This document shows, piece after piece, positions 10,377-19,600 of a DNA stretch of 64,000 nucleotides. Below the pieces are notes generated by a model. The model saw only the letters and a list, made by a program, of their open reading frames with translations, had not been told where the DNA came from and made no database searches. The position numbers and the translations under genes are program-made. Where the stretch lies: contig NZ_CABVHU010000003.1 of assembly GCF_902497855.1 (NCBI RefSeq), positions 310,001 through 374,000 on the forward strand, given 5' to 3'. The DNA is from Pseudomonas fluorescens (GTDB lineage Bacteria; Pseudomonadota; Gammaproteobacteria; Pseudomonadales; Pseudomonadaceae). Numbering within the stretch: position 1 is the stretch's first letter; the number at the start of each line of letters is the position of its first letter.

Positions 10377-11672
10377 TCACTCCTGAGCCGTCTCGTCTTT
10401 GGCTTGTCGCTTGGCAATGATGTCCACCAACCGCTGGGCCAATGCCGGATAGTTCTCGTCAAAGTGATGCCCACCCGGCAGCTTCATTGCTTCACCCACG
10501 GCCGTCTTGTCAGTACAGCCGCTCTCATCGACTTCTTCTTCCCCGTAGATGCACACCACTTTCTCCGCTGGCAGCTTGGCCATTTCCGGGCCGGTGGCGG
10601 CTTCCTTGCCAGCATTGCCGAGCCAGCCTTCGACTTCGATTTCGAAGCTGCCGGTGCGGGCGAAGGCCAGCAGGATAATGGCGTCGACCCGTTGTTGCTC
10701 CGCGGGCTCCAGGCGGTTGTAGATCGCCGGCAGGACGTCGGCGCCGAACGAATAACCGGTGAGGATGAAGCGTTTGGTGCCCCATTTTTGCCGGTAGTGC
10801 TGCATCAGTTCGGCCAGGTCCAGGGCGCTTTGTTCAGGGCTCTTGTGCTGCCAGTAGTAGCGCAGGGTATCGATGCCGACCACCGGGTAACCGATCTTGG
10901 CCATCTCGCCCGCCACGTCGCGGTCCAGGTCGCGCCAGCCGCCGTCGCCGGAAAGGAACAGGGTGACGGTGTCCCGTGCCTGGCCGGCCGGGACTTCGAC
11001 CACCGGGATCTGCAGGCCGCCAGCGGCTTTTTCGCCGCCGACGAGGCGTTTGCGCAGTTCGTTGTTCAGCACTTGCGGCAGGTTGATGTCGTAGTCGCTG
11101 ATGCTGGTTTCGGCGTTCGGCTGGTCGCGCACGAAACCGGCGCTGGTGTCGTCCGGGTTGTCGTTCCAGGCCACCAGCCAGTGGCCGTGGGCCGCGCTTT
11201 TTGGCAGCAGGTGAGTGCAGCCGGGTTTTTCCAGGGCCAGGTCCACCGACACGGCCTGGGCCTGGTCGTTCTTCTGTTCGGACAACCAGCGCCAGGCGAG
11301 TACGGCGCCCGGGCCGATGCCGCTGACCAGCGTCGCCGGACCTTTGAGTTCGCGCAGGCCGGATTGCAGGGCACGACTTTGTAGCAGGCAGTCTTTGGGC
11401 AGGATCACCTGAACGATCTGCGCCGAGCCGCTGCGGCTGAGGGTCAGCAGTTGTTTGTCGCTGAGTTTCTGCTCGGCGTTGACCGCCACCAACACCTGGG
11501 CGCGCGGTGTGTTGCCGGGGATGACTCGAGTCATTGCCGTGCCATCGGCGGGTGTCAGCTGTTCGAGGGTCGGTTCGGGTGCCGGACGCTTGAGGTACCA
11601 GTAACCGCCACCGAGGATCAGGGCCAGCACTAGCAGTGTGCCCAGTACGTACCGCAGGGAGCGTTGAATCAT
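10377..11672 (-). CDS. VirJ/AcvB-family serine hydrolase, probable alanyl-phosphatidylglycerol hydrolase
   Basis: A 431-residue protein with an N-terminal signal anchor (residues 6-26) and a C-terminal alpha/beta-hydrolase-like VirJ domain. Candidate active-site features are LFLSGDGGW near 238-246, GYSFG at 306-310 with S308, and HHFD near the end. It starts inside the mprF stop codon (TGATG overlap), so the two are translationally coupled. The P. aeruginosa counterpart, PA0919, is next to its alanyl-phosphatidylglycerol synthase and removes alanine from the lipid, which is the function inferred here. Family members are often annotated 'virulence factor' after AcvB of Agrobacterium. Confidence 0.85.
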   Translation of the reverse strand: MIQRSLRYVLGTLLVLALILGGGYWYLKRPAPEPTLEQLTPADGTAMTRVIPGNTPRAQVLVAVNAEQKLSDKQLLTLSRSGSAQIVQVILPKDCLLQSRALQSGLRELKGPATLVSGIGPGAVLAWRWLSEQKNDQAQAVSVDLALEKPGCTHLLPKSAAHGHWLVAWNDNPDDTSAGFVRDQPNAETSISDYDINLPQVLNNELRKRLVGGEKAAGGLQIPVVEVPAGQARDTVTLFLSGDGGWRDLDRDVAGEMAKIGYPVVGIDTLRYYWQHKSPEQSALDLAELMQHYRQKWGTKRFILTGYSFGADVLPAIYNRLEPAEQQRVDAIILLAFARTGSFEIEVEGWLGNAGKEAATGPEMAKLPAEKVVCIYGEEEVDESGCTDKTAVGEAMKLPGGHHFDENYPALAQRLVDIIAKRQAKDETAQE

Positions 11673-14314
11673 CAGCGTTTCACCAATCCAGTCAAGCCGC
11701 CCGCAATCAGGGCAGCAGTGTCGGCCAGGGCCACCAGCGGATCGAGTCCGGCGGGCACGGCCATATAACGGGGTTCCCAGTCGGGCTGGAACTTGTCTTT
11801 GAAGCGGCGCAAGCCTTGGAAGTTGTAGAGCTGCTCACCACGGCGGAACACCATCGAGCCCAGGCGCTGGGTCAGCGGAGCGCCGCGACGGGGTTGCAAC
11901 CCCGACAGCGGCACCATGCCCAGGCTGAAACGCGCGTATCCATGATTTTTATAATGTTGGATCAGACCGACCATCATGAACTCCATGGTCAGCTTGGGAG
12001 CCTCCGGGTGCGCACGCATCAGGTCGAGGCTGGCCAGGTCATGGCCATAGGTCTCGAGCAGGTTGGCGAACGCCACCGGGCGCCCTTCGAAGCGAATTAC
12101 CGCGATGCGGAAATGCTTGAGGTAGTCATCGCTGAAACGGCCGAGGGAGAAGCCTTTCTCGCGCACGTTCTTGCCGGTCAGCCAGGCATCGGAGATCACC
12201 TTGAGCTCATCCATCGGCGCTTGCCCCGGCTCATGGATCTCCAGCGACAGGCCGTCGCGGGTGCCACGGTTCCAGGTGTAGCGCAGGTCCTTCATCTCTT
12301 TGCCCTTGGCCTCGAGGTCGAAGCGCTGCAGATCGACCCGGGCTTCTTCGCCGAGCTTGATCGCCGTCAGGCCGATGTCCATGTAATACGGCAGGTTCTC
12401 GGCGCGCACCTGATAGAACACCGGGCGGGCGTGGTGAAGGTCACACAGGTCGCGGAACTGCCAGATCATCTCGGCCCGTTGCAGGGCCGGGCCGATCGGG
12501 TCGTACAAGGCCACCAGGCTGCGACCACGGCGGGCGTACATCAGGAACGCCTGGTCGTCAGGGTGAAACAGCAGCGCCTTGTCACCGGTCAGGGCCAGGC
12601 CGCCATCCGGTTGGGCGGACGCCATGAGGATCCTGGTCGCGCGCTCCAGCTCTTCGGGCGTGGGCAGGTGGATCACCGGGCGCGCGGTGCGCAGCAGCCA
12701 GGTCAGGGACACCACCAGCAACAGGACGGCGGCACCCAGCAGCGAGCGCAAGCCACGGGGGGCGTCGGCGTCGAGGGTGAACTGCCACCAGAGTTGATGG
12801 CTGTAGGGAACGTCCTGATAGGCGAACAGCAGCAGCCAGATCGACGCGCCGAGCACGCACAGGCTGGAGACCAGATACAGCGGCGAAAAGGGCAGTTCGG
12901 TCAGGCGGCTGGGGCGATAGAACGAGCTCCGGAAAACCCCCAGCAGGCTCGCGGTCAGGGTCATCAGGCAGGCTTCTTCCCAGTCGAAGCCCTTGAGCAG
13001 CGAGAGCAGGGCGCCCACCAGCAACAGGATGGTGGTCAGCATCCACGCGGCCGACAGGCGCCGGCGCAGACCTTGGGCCAGCAGCAGGCACAGCACGCCG
13101 ACCAGGCTGGCGCCGAAGTGCGAGGCGTCGACCAGTCGATGGGGGATCAGAAAACCGATGTGCTCCAGGCGCGTATCGATTTCCGGGGTCACGCCGGAGA
13201 ACAGCAGCACCACACCGGACAGAAACACCAGCACCGCCAGAATCGGTGCGGCCAGGCCGGACGCGGCGCGCAGTGTCTGGCGCGTCTGAAACACGCGCTG
13301 GCCTTCATTGATCAGCAGCAGCAAACAGGCTACCAGCAACGGCAGCACCACGTAGATCAGGCGATAGAGCAGCAGCGCGGCAGCCAGGGGCGCGGCCCCG
13401 AGCTTGTCGGCGAAGGCGGCCAGCAGGATGGCCTCGAACACCCCGACACCGCCGGGCACATGGCTGAGCACCCCGGCAGCCAAGGCCAGCAGATACACCA
13501 GCAGGAATGCGCCGAAGGGTGGTGCTTCGGGCAGCAACAGATACAGCACGGTCGCGGCGGCGGCCACGTCCAGGGCGGTGATGACCAATTGCAGGTACGT
13601 CAGGCGACGTCCTGGCAAACGCAAGGTGCGGCGACCGACCTTGACCAGCAGATTATCCGGGTAGGGCTGTTCCGGCAGGCGTCGACGGTAGATGCCGATC
13701 GCCAGCACGGCAAAAAGCAGCAGTACGGCGACGGCGACCACACCCAGCAATGTCTCGGACAAACCCAGGGCGACGGAAGCGGCAGGCAGGTTACTGAGTG
13801 TGGCCAGGGCCGCGAGCGGGGGCAGGGCACAACCGAGCGAGAGGCTGGCAAACAGCGTCATGTGCGCGACTTCCGAAGCCCCCAGGCCGTGACGCGCATA
13901 TAAACGGTAGCGAACCGAGCCTCCCGAGAGCATCGAAAGACCGATGGCATTGCCGATGGCGAATGCGGTGAACCCGCCCAGGGCGAGGATGCGTGGCGCC
14001 AGTGTCACGCCGGCATACCGACTGGCCGACCATTCGTAGCCGAGCAAAATGATGAAGCCGGCCACGGTCGCAGCCAGTGCGCCGAGCAGTGCCGGTTGCG
14101 ATACTTCGAGAATCGAGTCGTGCAGCGCGTACAGATCGAGTTCGCTCAGCAGGTGACGACAGGCGATCAGCGCGATAGCGAACAACAGCAGCGTGACGGC
14201 CAGACCCAGGGGTTGGCGGTATTTGCTGACCAGGTCCAGCAAGCGCAGGCGCTCGGCCTTGATCGGTTGTGTCGCAGTGACGGTGTCTTGTGGATCAGAC
14301 GAGTTGGCGCGCAT
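11672..14314 (-). CDS. mprF: MprF, phosphatidylglycerol aminoacyltransferase/flippase
   Basis: An 880-residue membrane protein. The N-terminal half has many transmembrane segments (flippase, roughly residues 25-530). The C-terminal half is a soluble DUF2156 synthase domain that transfers an amino acid from aminoacyl-tRNA to phosphatidylglycerol. The synthase contains conserved stretches such as YDPIGP and EFMMVGLIQHYK. The lipid lowers surface charge and protects against cationic peptides; in P. aeruginosa the transferred residue is alanine. The ATG at 14314 is preferred over a TTG one codon earlier. It is coupled to the hydrolase gene downstream. Confidence 0.93.
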   Translation of the reverse strand: MRANSSDPQDTVTATQPIKAERLRLLDLVSKYRQPLGLAVTLLLFAIALIACRHLLSELDLYALHDSILEVSQPALLGALAATVAGFIILLGYEWSASRYAGVTLAPRILALGGFTAFAIGNAIGLSMLSGGSVRYRLYARHGLGASEVAHMTLFASLSLGCALPPLAALATLSNLPAASVALGLSETLLGVVAVAVLLLFAVLAIGIYRRRLPEQPYPDNLLVKVGRRTLRLPGRRLTYLQLVITALDVAAAATVLYLLLPEAPPFGAFLLVYLLALAAGVLSHVPGGVGVFEAILLAAFADKLGAAPLAAALLLYRLIYVVLPLLVACLLLLINEGQRVFQTRQTLRAASGLAAPILAVLVFLSGVVLLFSGVTPEIDTRLEHIGFLIPHRLVDASHFGASLVGVLCLLLAQGLRRRLSAAWMLTTILLLVGALLSLLKGFDWEEACLMTLTASLLGVFRSSFYRPSRLTELPFSPLYLVSSLCVLGASIWLLLFAYQDVPYSHQLWWQFTLDADAPRGLRSLLGAAVLLLVVSLTWLLRTARPVIHLPTPEELERATRILMASAQPDGGLALTGDKALLFHPDDQAFLMYARRGRSLVALYDPIGPALQRAEMIWQFRDLCDLHHARPVFYQVRAENLPYYMDIGLTAIKLGEEARVDLQRFDLEAKGKEMKDLRYTWNRGTRDGLSLEIHEPGQAPMDELKVISDAWLTGKNVREKGFSLGRFSDDYLKHFRIAVIRFEGRPVAFANLLETYGHDLASLDLMRAHPEAPKLTMEFMMVGLIQHYKNHGYARFSLGMVPLSGLQPRRGAPLTQRLGSMVFRRGEQLYNFQGLRRFKDKFQPDWEPRYMAVPAGLDPLVALADTAALIAGGLTGLVKR

Positions 14315-14459
14315 CAATCACCTCTTGGATTGTGCGCGACAGGATGGGGGTATCCGGTCAAGTTACCAATCCCTGTTGAAAAAAATAGTTACAAATATAC
14401 CTATTCTCACTGGGACCCGGCGATGGCGCGTCATCATTTGAAAAGGGGTGTGGCTGAGA

Positions 14460-14511
14460 GCGAATGCCCCTTGTAGGAGCAAGCTCGCTCCTACAGTCGA
14501 GGGCATTCGCT
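14460..14511. repeat. REP-like hairpin before the tRNA cluster
   Basis: AGCGAATGCCCC pairs with GGGCATTCGCT outside an inner stem TGTAGGAGC/GCTCCTACA. The two arms are nearly adjacent, so this is a compact form of the REP pair rather than the ~90-base doublet. Confidence 0.75.
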
Positions 14512-14557
14512 GCTGGGTGACAGGTCATTGTTGCGAAAGGACTTTTCCGTCAGGCAC

Positions 14558-14588
14558 AAAAAAGGCCACTCTTTCGAGTAGCCTTTCT
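14558..14588 (-). terminator. Terminator of tRNA-fMet copy nearest mprF
   Basis: On the minus strand AAAGGCTACTC-GAAA-GAGTGGCCTTTTTT forms a stem with a T run, starting a few bases after the tRNA 3' end. Confidence 0.88.
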
Positions 14589-14595
14589 TGATGTT

Positions 14596-14672
<77 letters not shown>

Positions 14673-14685
14673 TCTGTGTGGCGGC

Positions 14686-14713
14686 ATTCTACAGGCGAAC
14701 GGCAGGCTGTCAA
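14686..14713 (-). promoter_or_regulatory. Sigma-70 promoter of tRNA-fMet copy 1
   Basis: On the minus strand TTGACA and TAGAAT are separated by 16 bases, with the -10 box 13 bases before the mature tRNA. Confidence 0.85.
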
Positions 14714-14854
14714 CCGTTAATCCTGAACCTGGCCGAATAAGTGCCAGGTTGTGGCAAGCGGCGGCAGTGGAGACTTAAGTTCAGGAATCAGAACGATTTC
14801 TCTTTCCGCGCGAGTGATGGCTAAGCGCTGCACTCGTACAAAACAGACGCACAC

Positions 14855-14886
14855 AAAAAAGGCCACTCTATCGAGTAGCCTTTCTT
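14855..14886 (-). terminator. Terminator of tRNA-fMet copy 2
   Basis: This repeats the copy 1 structure (AAAGGCTACTC...GAGTGGCCTTTTTT) with one loop change, GATA for GAAA. Confidence 0.88.
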
Positions 14887-14892
14887 GATGTT

Positions 14893-14969
<77 letters not shown>

Positions 14970-14982
14970 TCTGTGTGGCGGC

Positions 14983-15010
14983 ACTCTACAGGCGAACGGC
15001 GCAGAGTCAA
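14983..15010 (-). promoter_or_regulatory. Promoter of tRNA-fMet copy 2
   Basis: TTGACT and TAGAGT are 16 bases apart on the minus strand. Both hexamers are one base weaker than in copies 1 and 3. Confidence 0.78.
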
Positions 15011-15150
15011 TCTTTAATCCTGAAACGGGTCAAATAAGTGCAAATGAATGGCAAATCGCGGCAGAGGAGACCTAAGTTCAGCAATCAGAACGATTTATCT
15101 CCCTGGGCTTGCGATGGTGAGCGCTGCACTCGTACAAAACAGGCGCGCAC

Positions 15151-15182
15151 AAAAAAGGCCACTCTTTCGAGTAGCCTTTCTT
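15151..15182 (-). terminator. Terminator of tRNA-fMet copy 3
   Basis: The same stem-loop and T run as after copy 1, starting seven bases past the tRNA 3' end. Confidence 0.88.
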
Positions 15183-15188
15183 GATATT

Positions 15189-15265
<77 letters not shown>

Positions 15266-15277
15266 TCTGTGGGTCGA

Positions 15278-15305
15278 ATTCTACAGAGGATGGCGCTGGT
15301 GTCAA
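15278..15305 (-). promoter_or_regulatory. Promoter of tRNA-fMet copy 3
   Basis: TTGACA and TAGAAT on the minus strand, 16 bases apart, same geometry as the other two copies. Confidence 0.85.
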
Positions 15306-15481
15306 GCCTAATCCTGAAAAAATCTGTTCCTGTTCAATCGCTTAGGCCTCCAAGGGGCTGGGTCTGCAGGTCTGTGAGGCAGGTGTGGCAAGGCCTGCGG
15401 CTCTATTGAGGGGAGTTGTTCGATTGAGTCATTAAATTCATCCGATACTTTTCCTACGCTTGAAAAAGAACATTCCGAGTA

Positions 15482-15497
15482 CTGGTGCTATATACAG
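15482..15497 (+). promoter_or_regulatory. LexA (SOS) box upstream of dinB
   Basis: CTGGTGCTATATACAG fits CTG-N10-CAG with an AT-rich right half, close to the gammaproteobacterial consensus. It lies about 70 bases before the dinB start, where SOS control of DNA polymerase IV is expected. Confidence 0.85.
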
Positions 15498-15565
15498 GTG
15501 CCAATGAGATACTGCCCATCCGACAAAGCCTAACTCCATTTCTTGCCCATGAATACCGCTTTTAT

Positions 15566-16627
15566 ATGACCCAGCGAAAAATCATTCACGTCGACTGTGA
15601 CTGTTTCTACGCCGCCATCGAGATGCGTGACGACCCGCGCCTGGCGGGTAAGCCGCTGGCGGTAGGTGGCTCGGCGGATCGGCGGGGAGTGATCGCCACC
15701 TGCAATTATGAAGCGCGGGCGTATGGCGTGCGTTCGGCCATGTCGTCGGGGCACGCCTTGAAACTGTGCCCGGACCTGACCATCGTCAAGCCGCGCATGG
15801 ACGCCTATAGAGAAGCGTCGAAGGAAATTCACACGATCTTTCGCGATTACACCGACTTGATCGAGCCGCTGTCCCTTGATGAGGCCTACCTTGATGTGTC
15901 GGACAGTGCGCATTTCGGTGGTAGCGCCACGCGCATTGCCCAGGACATCCGGCGCCGGGTGTCCAATCAGCTGCACATCACCGTTTCGGCGGGCGTGGCG
16001 CCGAACAAGTTTCTCGCCAAGATCGCCAGCGACTGGAAGAAACCCAATGGCCTGTTCGTCATTACACCGGATCAGGTGGAGGACTTTGTCAGCGGATTGC
16101 CGGTCAGCAAGTTGCACGGGGTGGGCAAGGTGACGGCCGACAAGCTGGGCCGGCTGGGTATCGTCGACTGCTCGCATTTGCGCGAATGGGACAAGTTGGC
16201 GCTGGTGCGCGAATTCGGCAGCTTTGGTGAGCGGCTCTGGAGCCTGGCCCGTGGGATCGATGACCGTCTGGTGCACAACGACAGTCGTCGCCAGTCGATC
16301 AGTGTGGAAAACACCTATGACGTGGACCTGCCGGATCTGGTGAGCTGCCTGAATAAATTACCCGAGCTGCTGGAGACCCTGGCCGGACGCATGGCACGAA
16401 TCGACAACAGTTATCGGCCGGGCAAGCCGTTCGTCAAAGTGAAATTCCATGACTTTACCCAGACCACGCTGGAACAGGCGGGGACAGGGCGGGATCTGGG
16501 GAGTTATCAGCTGTTGCTGACCCAGGCATTCAATCGCGGCGGGAAACCGGTGCGGTTGTTGGGGATTGGGGTCAGGCTGGAGGATTTGCGGGGTGGGTTT
16601 GAGCAGATGGAGTTGTTTGAGCGGTAG
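15566..16627 (+). CDS. dinB: DNA polymerase IV
   Basis: A 353-residue Y-family translesion polymerase, the standard Pseudomonas length. Catalytic motifs are IHVDCDCFYAAIE near residues 6-18 and LSLDEAYLDVS near 101-111. Helix-hairpin-helix (LPVSKLHGVGKVTADKLG) and little-finger domains follow. The extreme C-terminus QMELF resembles the beta-clamp binding peptide. The ATG at 15566 was chosen because the motif IIHVDCDCF must be at the N-terminus. A LexA box precedes it. Confidence 0.96.
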   Translation: MTQRKIIHVDCDCFYAAIEMRDDPRLAGKPLAVGGSADRRGVIATCNYEARAYGVRSAMSSGHALKLCPDLTIVKPRMDAYREASKEIHTIFRDYTDLIEPLSLDEAYLDVSDSAHFGGSATRIAQDIRRRVSNQLHITVSAGVAPNKFLAKIASDWKKPNGLFVITPDQVEDFVSGLPVSKLHGVGKVTADKLGRLGIVDCSHLREWDKLALVREFGSFGERLWSLARGIDDRLVHNDSRRQSISVENTYDVDLPDLVSCLNKLPELLETLAGRMARIDNSYRPGKPFVKVKFHDFTQTTLEQAGTGRDLGSYQLLLTQAFNRGGKPVRLLGIGVRLEDLRGGFEQMELFER

Positions 16628-16660
16628 TGGCAGAGTTTGGATGGGGTGGTGAATGTGAGG

Positions 16661-16752
16661 CCGCCTTCGCGAGCAAGCCCGCTCCCACAGGGGACCGCGT
16701 TCTTACAGATAGAATGCGGTTAAATGTGGGAGCGGGCTTGCTCGCGAAGGCG
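16661..16752. repeat. REP inverted pair, reversed orientation
   Basis: GCCTTCGCGAGCAAGCCCGC comes first and TGTGGGAGCGGGCTTGCTCG second, so the pair points the opposite way from most doublets in this window. It lies between the convergent dinB and the lipoprotein gene. Confidence 0.88.
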
Positions 16753-16771
16753 TTCCGACGAAGCTTTTGCT

Positions 16772-17725
16772 TTAGTTCGGCCCCGGATCCGCCACCAATC
16801 GCCCGGCATCCCGGGTCAATGACTTGAGGAATTCGGCCTGCAATTCCGGATCGTTGCGAGTCAGCTCGATCAGGCTCTGCTCCAGCTCCGTGGCTTCTTC
16901 TTCCAGACCCAGTTCCGACAGGCGTTTGACCCGGTGTACCCACTGGCTCACTTCGTCGTCTTCGAGGTCGTCGTAAATCAGTCCGTGAGCTTCGAGCAGT
17001 TTGCCGCGCAAGGTACTGCTGACCGCCAGGGACGAGTCGGAATGCACGTCGTCCCGGGCATCTGCCACAGTGATCAGCAGTCGGCTCAGATGGTTGATGT
17101 CATGTTCAGCGAACGGACTGTCCAGCAGGTTCACGCGCAAAATGCCGTTTTTGTCGGTATTGAGCTGGAAGGTTTCCTTGCCGGCCTTGACCTCGACCGG
17201 ACGCTCGCTCCATGGCAGGCTCGAGTACTCGGTGCGCTTGTCCAGCTGGACTTCGTCGATGCCGGCCAGGTTCTGCTGTGCGCGACCATTGGACTGCGCG
17301 TTCATGAACGGGTTGAGCCCGGCGAAACCGTAGCTGAACCAGTCCCGGGTCACACTGTCCGGAAGGTTGCCGAGGGCGAACACGTTGACCACATTCGCGC
17401 CGACACCGCCCACCACCGCCACCGCGCCCAGCGGAATCTCATAGATTTCCCGCCAGGGTTGGTACGGCGTGTAGCGATCATAGTGGCGCGTGACTTCGAA
17501 TTCGGTGACTTCGAAGGTCTTCTGCTCGTGGATTTTCACCCGTCGTTGCGGCAGCTCAAGCACCTTGGGCTCGCCGACATCGATCTGCAGGCTGTGATCG
17601 AGCAATTTGCGCTCGACACGTTCCTCGTGCTCGCTGCGTTGCGACATGTGATTGGCACAGCCGCTGACCAGCAGGGTGCCGCACAAGGCGGCACCACCGA
17701 GGCCTAAGGTGTTTCGCTTGAACAT
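16772..17725 (-). CDS. Hypothetical lipoprotein
   Basis: A 317-residue protein with a lipoprotein signal (MFKRNTLGLGG...LLVSGC, acylated Cys23). The mature part is mixed and largely soluble, with a short hydrophobic Gly/Val segment (GAVAVVGGVGANVVNVFALG) near residues 100-120 that could associate with membrane, and a charged coiled C-terminal region. No enzymatic motif is recognised. The next gene upstream on this strand is proS, 17 bases away, so it may share that transcript. It resembles conserved Pseudomonas proteins next to proS, but I know no function. Confidence 0.8.
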   Translation of the reverse strand: MFKRNTLGLGGAALCGTLLVSGCANHMSQRSEHEERVERKLLDHSLQIDVGEPKVLELPQRRVKIHEQKTFEVTEFEVTRHYDRYTPYQPWREIYEIPLGAVAVVGGVGANVVNVFALGNLPDSVTRDWFSYGFAGLNPFMNAQSNGRAQQNLAGIDEVQLDKRTEYSSLPWSERPVEVKAGKETFQLNTDKNGILRVNLLDSPFAEHDINHLSRLLITVADARDDVHSDSSLAVSSTLRGKLLEAHGLIYDDLEDDEVSQWVHRVKRLSELGLEEEATELEQSLIELTRNDPELQAEFLKSLTRDAGRLVADPGPN

Positions 17726-17742
17726 GACTTCTCTATCTGGTG

Positions 17743-19458
17743 TCAGCGGCGGATACGGGCCTGGAGGAAAGACAGCACGTCAGCGACCGGCAGCGCTTGC
17801 GCCTCGGGCTCGGTGCGGCTCTTGTATTCCAGATTGCCATCGGCGAGGCCGCGGTCACTGACCACGATCCGGTGTGGAATGCCGATCAGCTCCATGTCCG
17901 CGAACTTGATGCCCGGGCTGGTTTTCTTGTCGCGGTCGTCCAGCAGCACTTCGAAGCCGGCTGCAGTCAGTTCTGCATACAGCTTGTCGGTGGCTTCGCG
18001 AACCTGTTCGGTTTCGTAGCGCAGCGGTACCAGGGCGACCTGGAAGGGGGCCAGGGTGTCGCTCCAGATAATGCCGTTTGCATCGTTGTTCTGTTCGATG
18101 GCCGCCGCCACCACGCGGGACACGCCAATGCCATAGCAGCCCATTTCCAGGGTCACCGGCTTGCCGTTCTCGCCCAGCACTTCGCACTTCATCGCTTTGC
18201 TGTACTTGTTGCCCAGCTGGAAGATGTGCCCGACTTCAATGCCGCGCTTGATTTCCAGGGTGCCCTTGCCGTCCGCGCTTGGATCGCCGGCCACGATGTT
18301 ACGCAGGTCGGCCACGGTCGGTACCGGCAGATCACGCTCCCAGTTCACGCCGAAGTAGTGCTTGTCGTCGATGTTGGCGCCGATGCCGAAGTCGCTCATC
18401 AGCTCGACGGAACGGTCGATGATGATCGGCAACGGCAGGTTCAGCGGGCCGAGGGAACCGGCACCGGCGCCAATGGCGTCGCGCAGTTCGGCTTCGGACG
18501 CCATCACCAGCGGGCTGGCAACGCCAGGCTGGTTGGCGGCCTTGATTTCGTTCAGCTCGTGGTCGCCACGAATGATCAGGGCAATCAGCTTGCCTGGCTC
18601 TTCTGCGTGAACCACCAGGGTCTTGATGGTCTTCTCGATCGGCAGGTTGAAGCCTTCGACCAGTTGCGCGATGGTCTTGGCGTTCGGCGTGTCGACCAGG
18701 CGCAGCTCTTCGGCGGCTGCTGCACGGGACGTTTCCCGTGGCACGGCTTCGGCTTTCTCGATGTTGGCCGCGTAGTCGGAACCGTTGCTGAAGACGATAT
18801 CGTCTTCGCCGGATTCGGCCAGCACGTGGAACTCGTGGGAACCGGCGCCGCCGATGGAGCCGTTGTCGGCTTCAACCGCACGGAACTTCAGGCCCAGGCG
18901 GGTGAACACATTGCAGTACGCCTGGTACATGCGGTCGTAAGTGACCTGCAGCGAAGGCTGGTCGGCATGGAAGGAGTAGGCGTCCTTCATGATGAATTCG
19001 CGGCCGCGCATCAAGCCGAAGCGTGGGCGGATTTCGTCTCGGAATTTGGTCTGGATCTGATACAGGTTGATCGGCAGCTGTTTGTAGCTGCTCAACTCGT
19101 TGCGCATCAGGTCGGTGATCACTTCTTCGTGGGTCGGGCCGGCGCAGAAGTCGCGGCCGTGACGATCCCTGAAGCGCAGCAGTTCCGGGCCGTATTCTTC
19201 CCAGCGACCGGATTCCTGCCACAGCTCAGCCGGTTGCGTGCTCGGCATCAACACTTCAAGAGAGCCCGCGGCGTTCATTTCTTCACGAACGATGGCTTCG
19301 ACCTTGCGCATCACTCGCAAGCCCATCGGCAGCCAGGTGTACAGGCCCGAGGCGAGTTTGCGGATCATGCCGGCGCGCAGCATCAGCTGATGGCTGATCA
19401 CGACCGCGTCGGAAGGCGTTTCTTTCTGTGTGGCGAGCAAAAATTGACTGGTGCGCAT
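17743..19458 (-). CDS. proS: Prolyl-tRNA synthetase
   Basis: A 571-residue class II aminoacyl-tRNA synthetase of bacterial type, with the YbaK-like editing insertion between motifs 2 and 3. Motif 2 is in the region [17 protein letters not shown] and [17 protein letters not shown]; motif 3 is [19 protein letters not shown]-terminal anticodon-binding domain includes [28 protein letters not shown]. It charges tRNA-Pro and edits alanyl-tRNA-Pro. Confidence 0.97.
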   Translation of the reverse strand: MRTSQFLLATQKETPSDAVVISHQLMLRAGMIRKLASGLYTWLPMGLRVMRKVEAIVREEMNAAGSLEVLMPSTQPAELWQESGRWEEYGPELLRFRDRHGRDFCAGPTHEEVITDLMRNELSSYKQLPINLYQIQTKFRDEIRPRFGLMRGREFIMKDAYSFHADQPSLQVTYDRMYQAYCNVFTRLGLKFRAVEADNGSIGGAGSHEFHVLAESGEDDIVFSNGSDYAANIEKAEAVPRETSRAAAAEELRLVDTPNAKTIAQLVEGFNLPIEKTIKTLVVHAEEPGKLIALIIRGDHELNEIKAANQPGVASPLVMASEAELRDAIGAGAGSLGPLNLPLPIIIDRSVELMSDFGIGANIDDKHYFGVNWERDLPVPTVADLRNIVAGDPSADGKGTLEIKRGIEVGHIFQLGNKYSKAMKCEVLGENGKPVTLEMGCYGIGVSRVVAAAIEQNNDANGIIWSDTLAPFQVALVPLRYETEQVREATDKLYAELTAAGFEVLLDDRDKKTSPGIKFADMELIGIPHRIVVSDRGLADGNLEYKSRTEPEAQALPVADVLSFLQARIRR

Positions 19459-19600
19459 GGTTGGCCGTTGTCGGTTGCTGATGACGAGAAATGACGGAGC
19501 ATTGTACGGGCGAGATCTTCCGGCGTACAGGCGTGCGGTCGGTGGGGTCGCAAAGGCCGGAAATCGACGCGCCCTTTGCGAAATTTCTTACGTAAATAGC

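Noticed and set aside
11636..13903. Long plus-strand open frame opposite mprF
   Set aside because: Gln/His-rich translation typical of the antisense of a membrane protein; no domain seen.
17740..19494. Long plus-strand open frame opposite proS
   Set aside because: proS is complete with all motifs; the antisense frame shows no family features.
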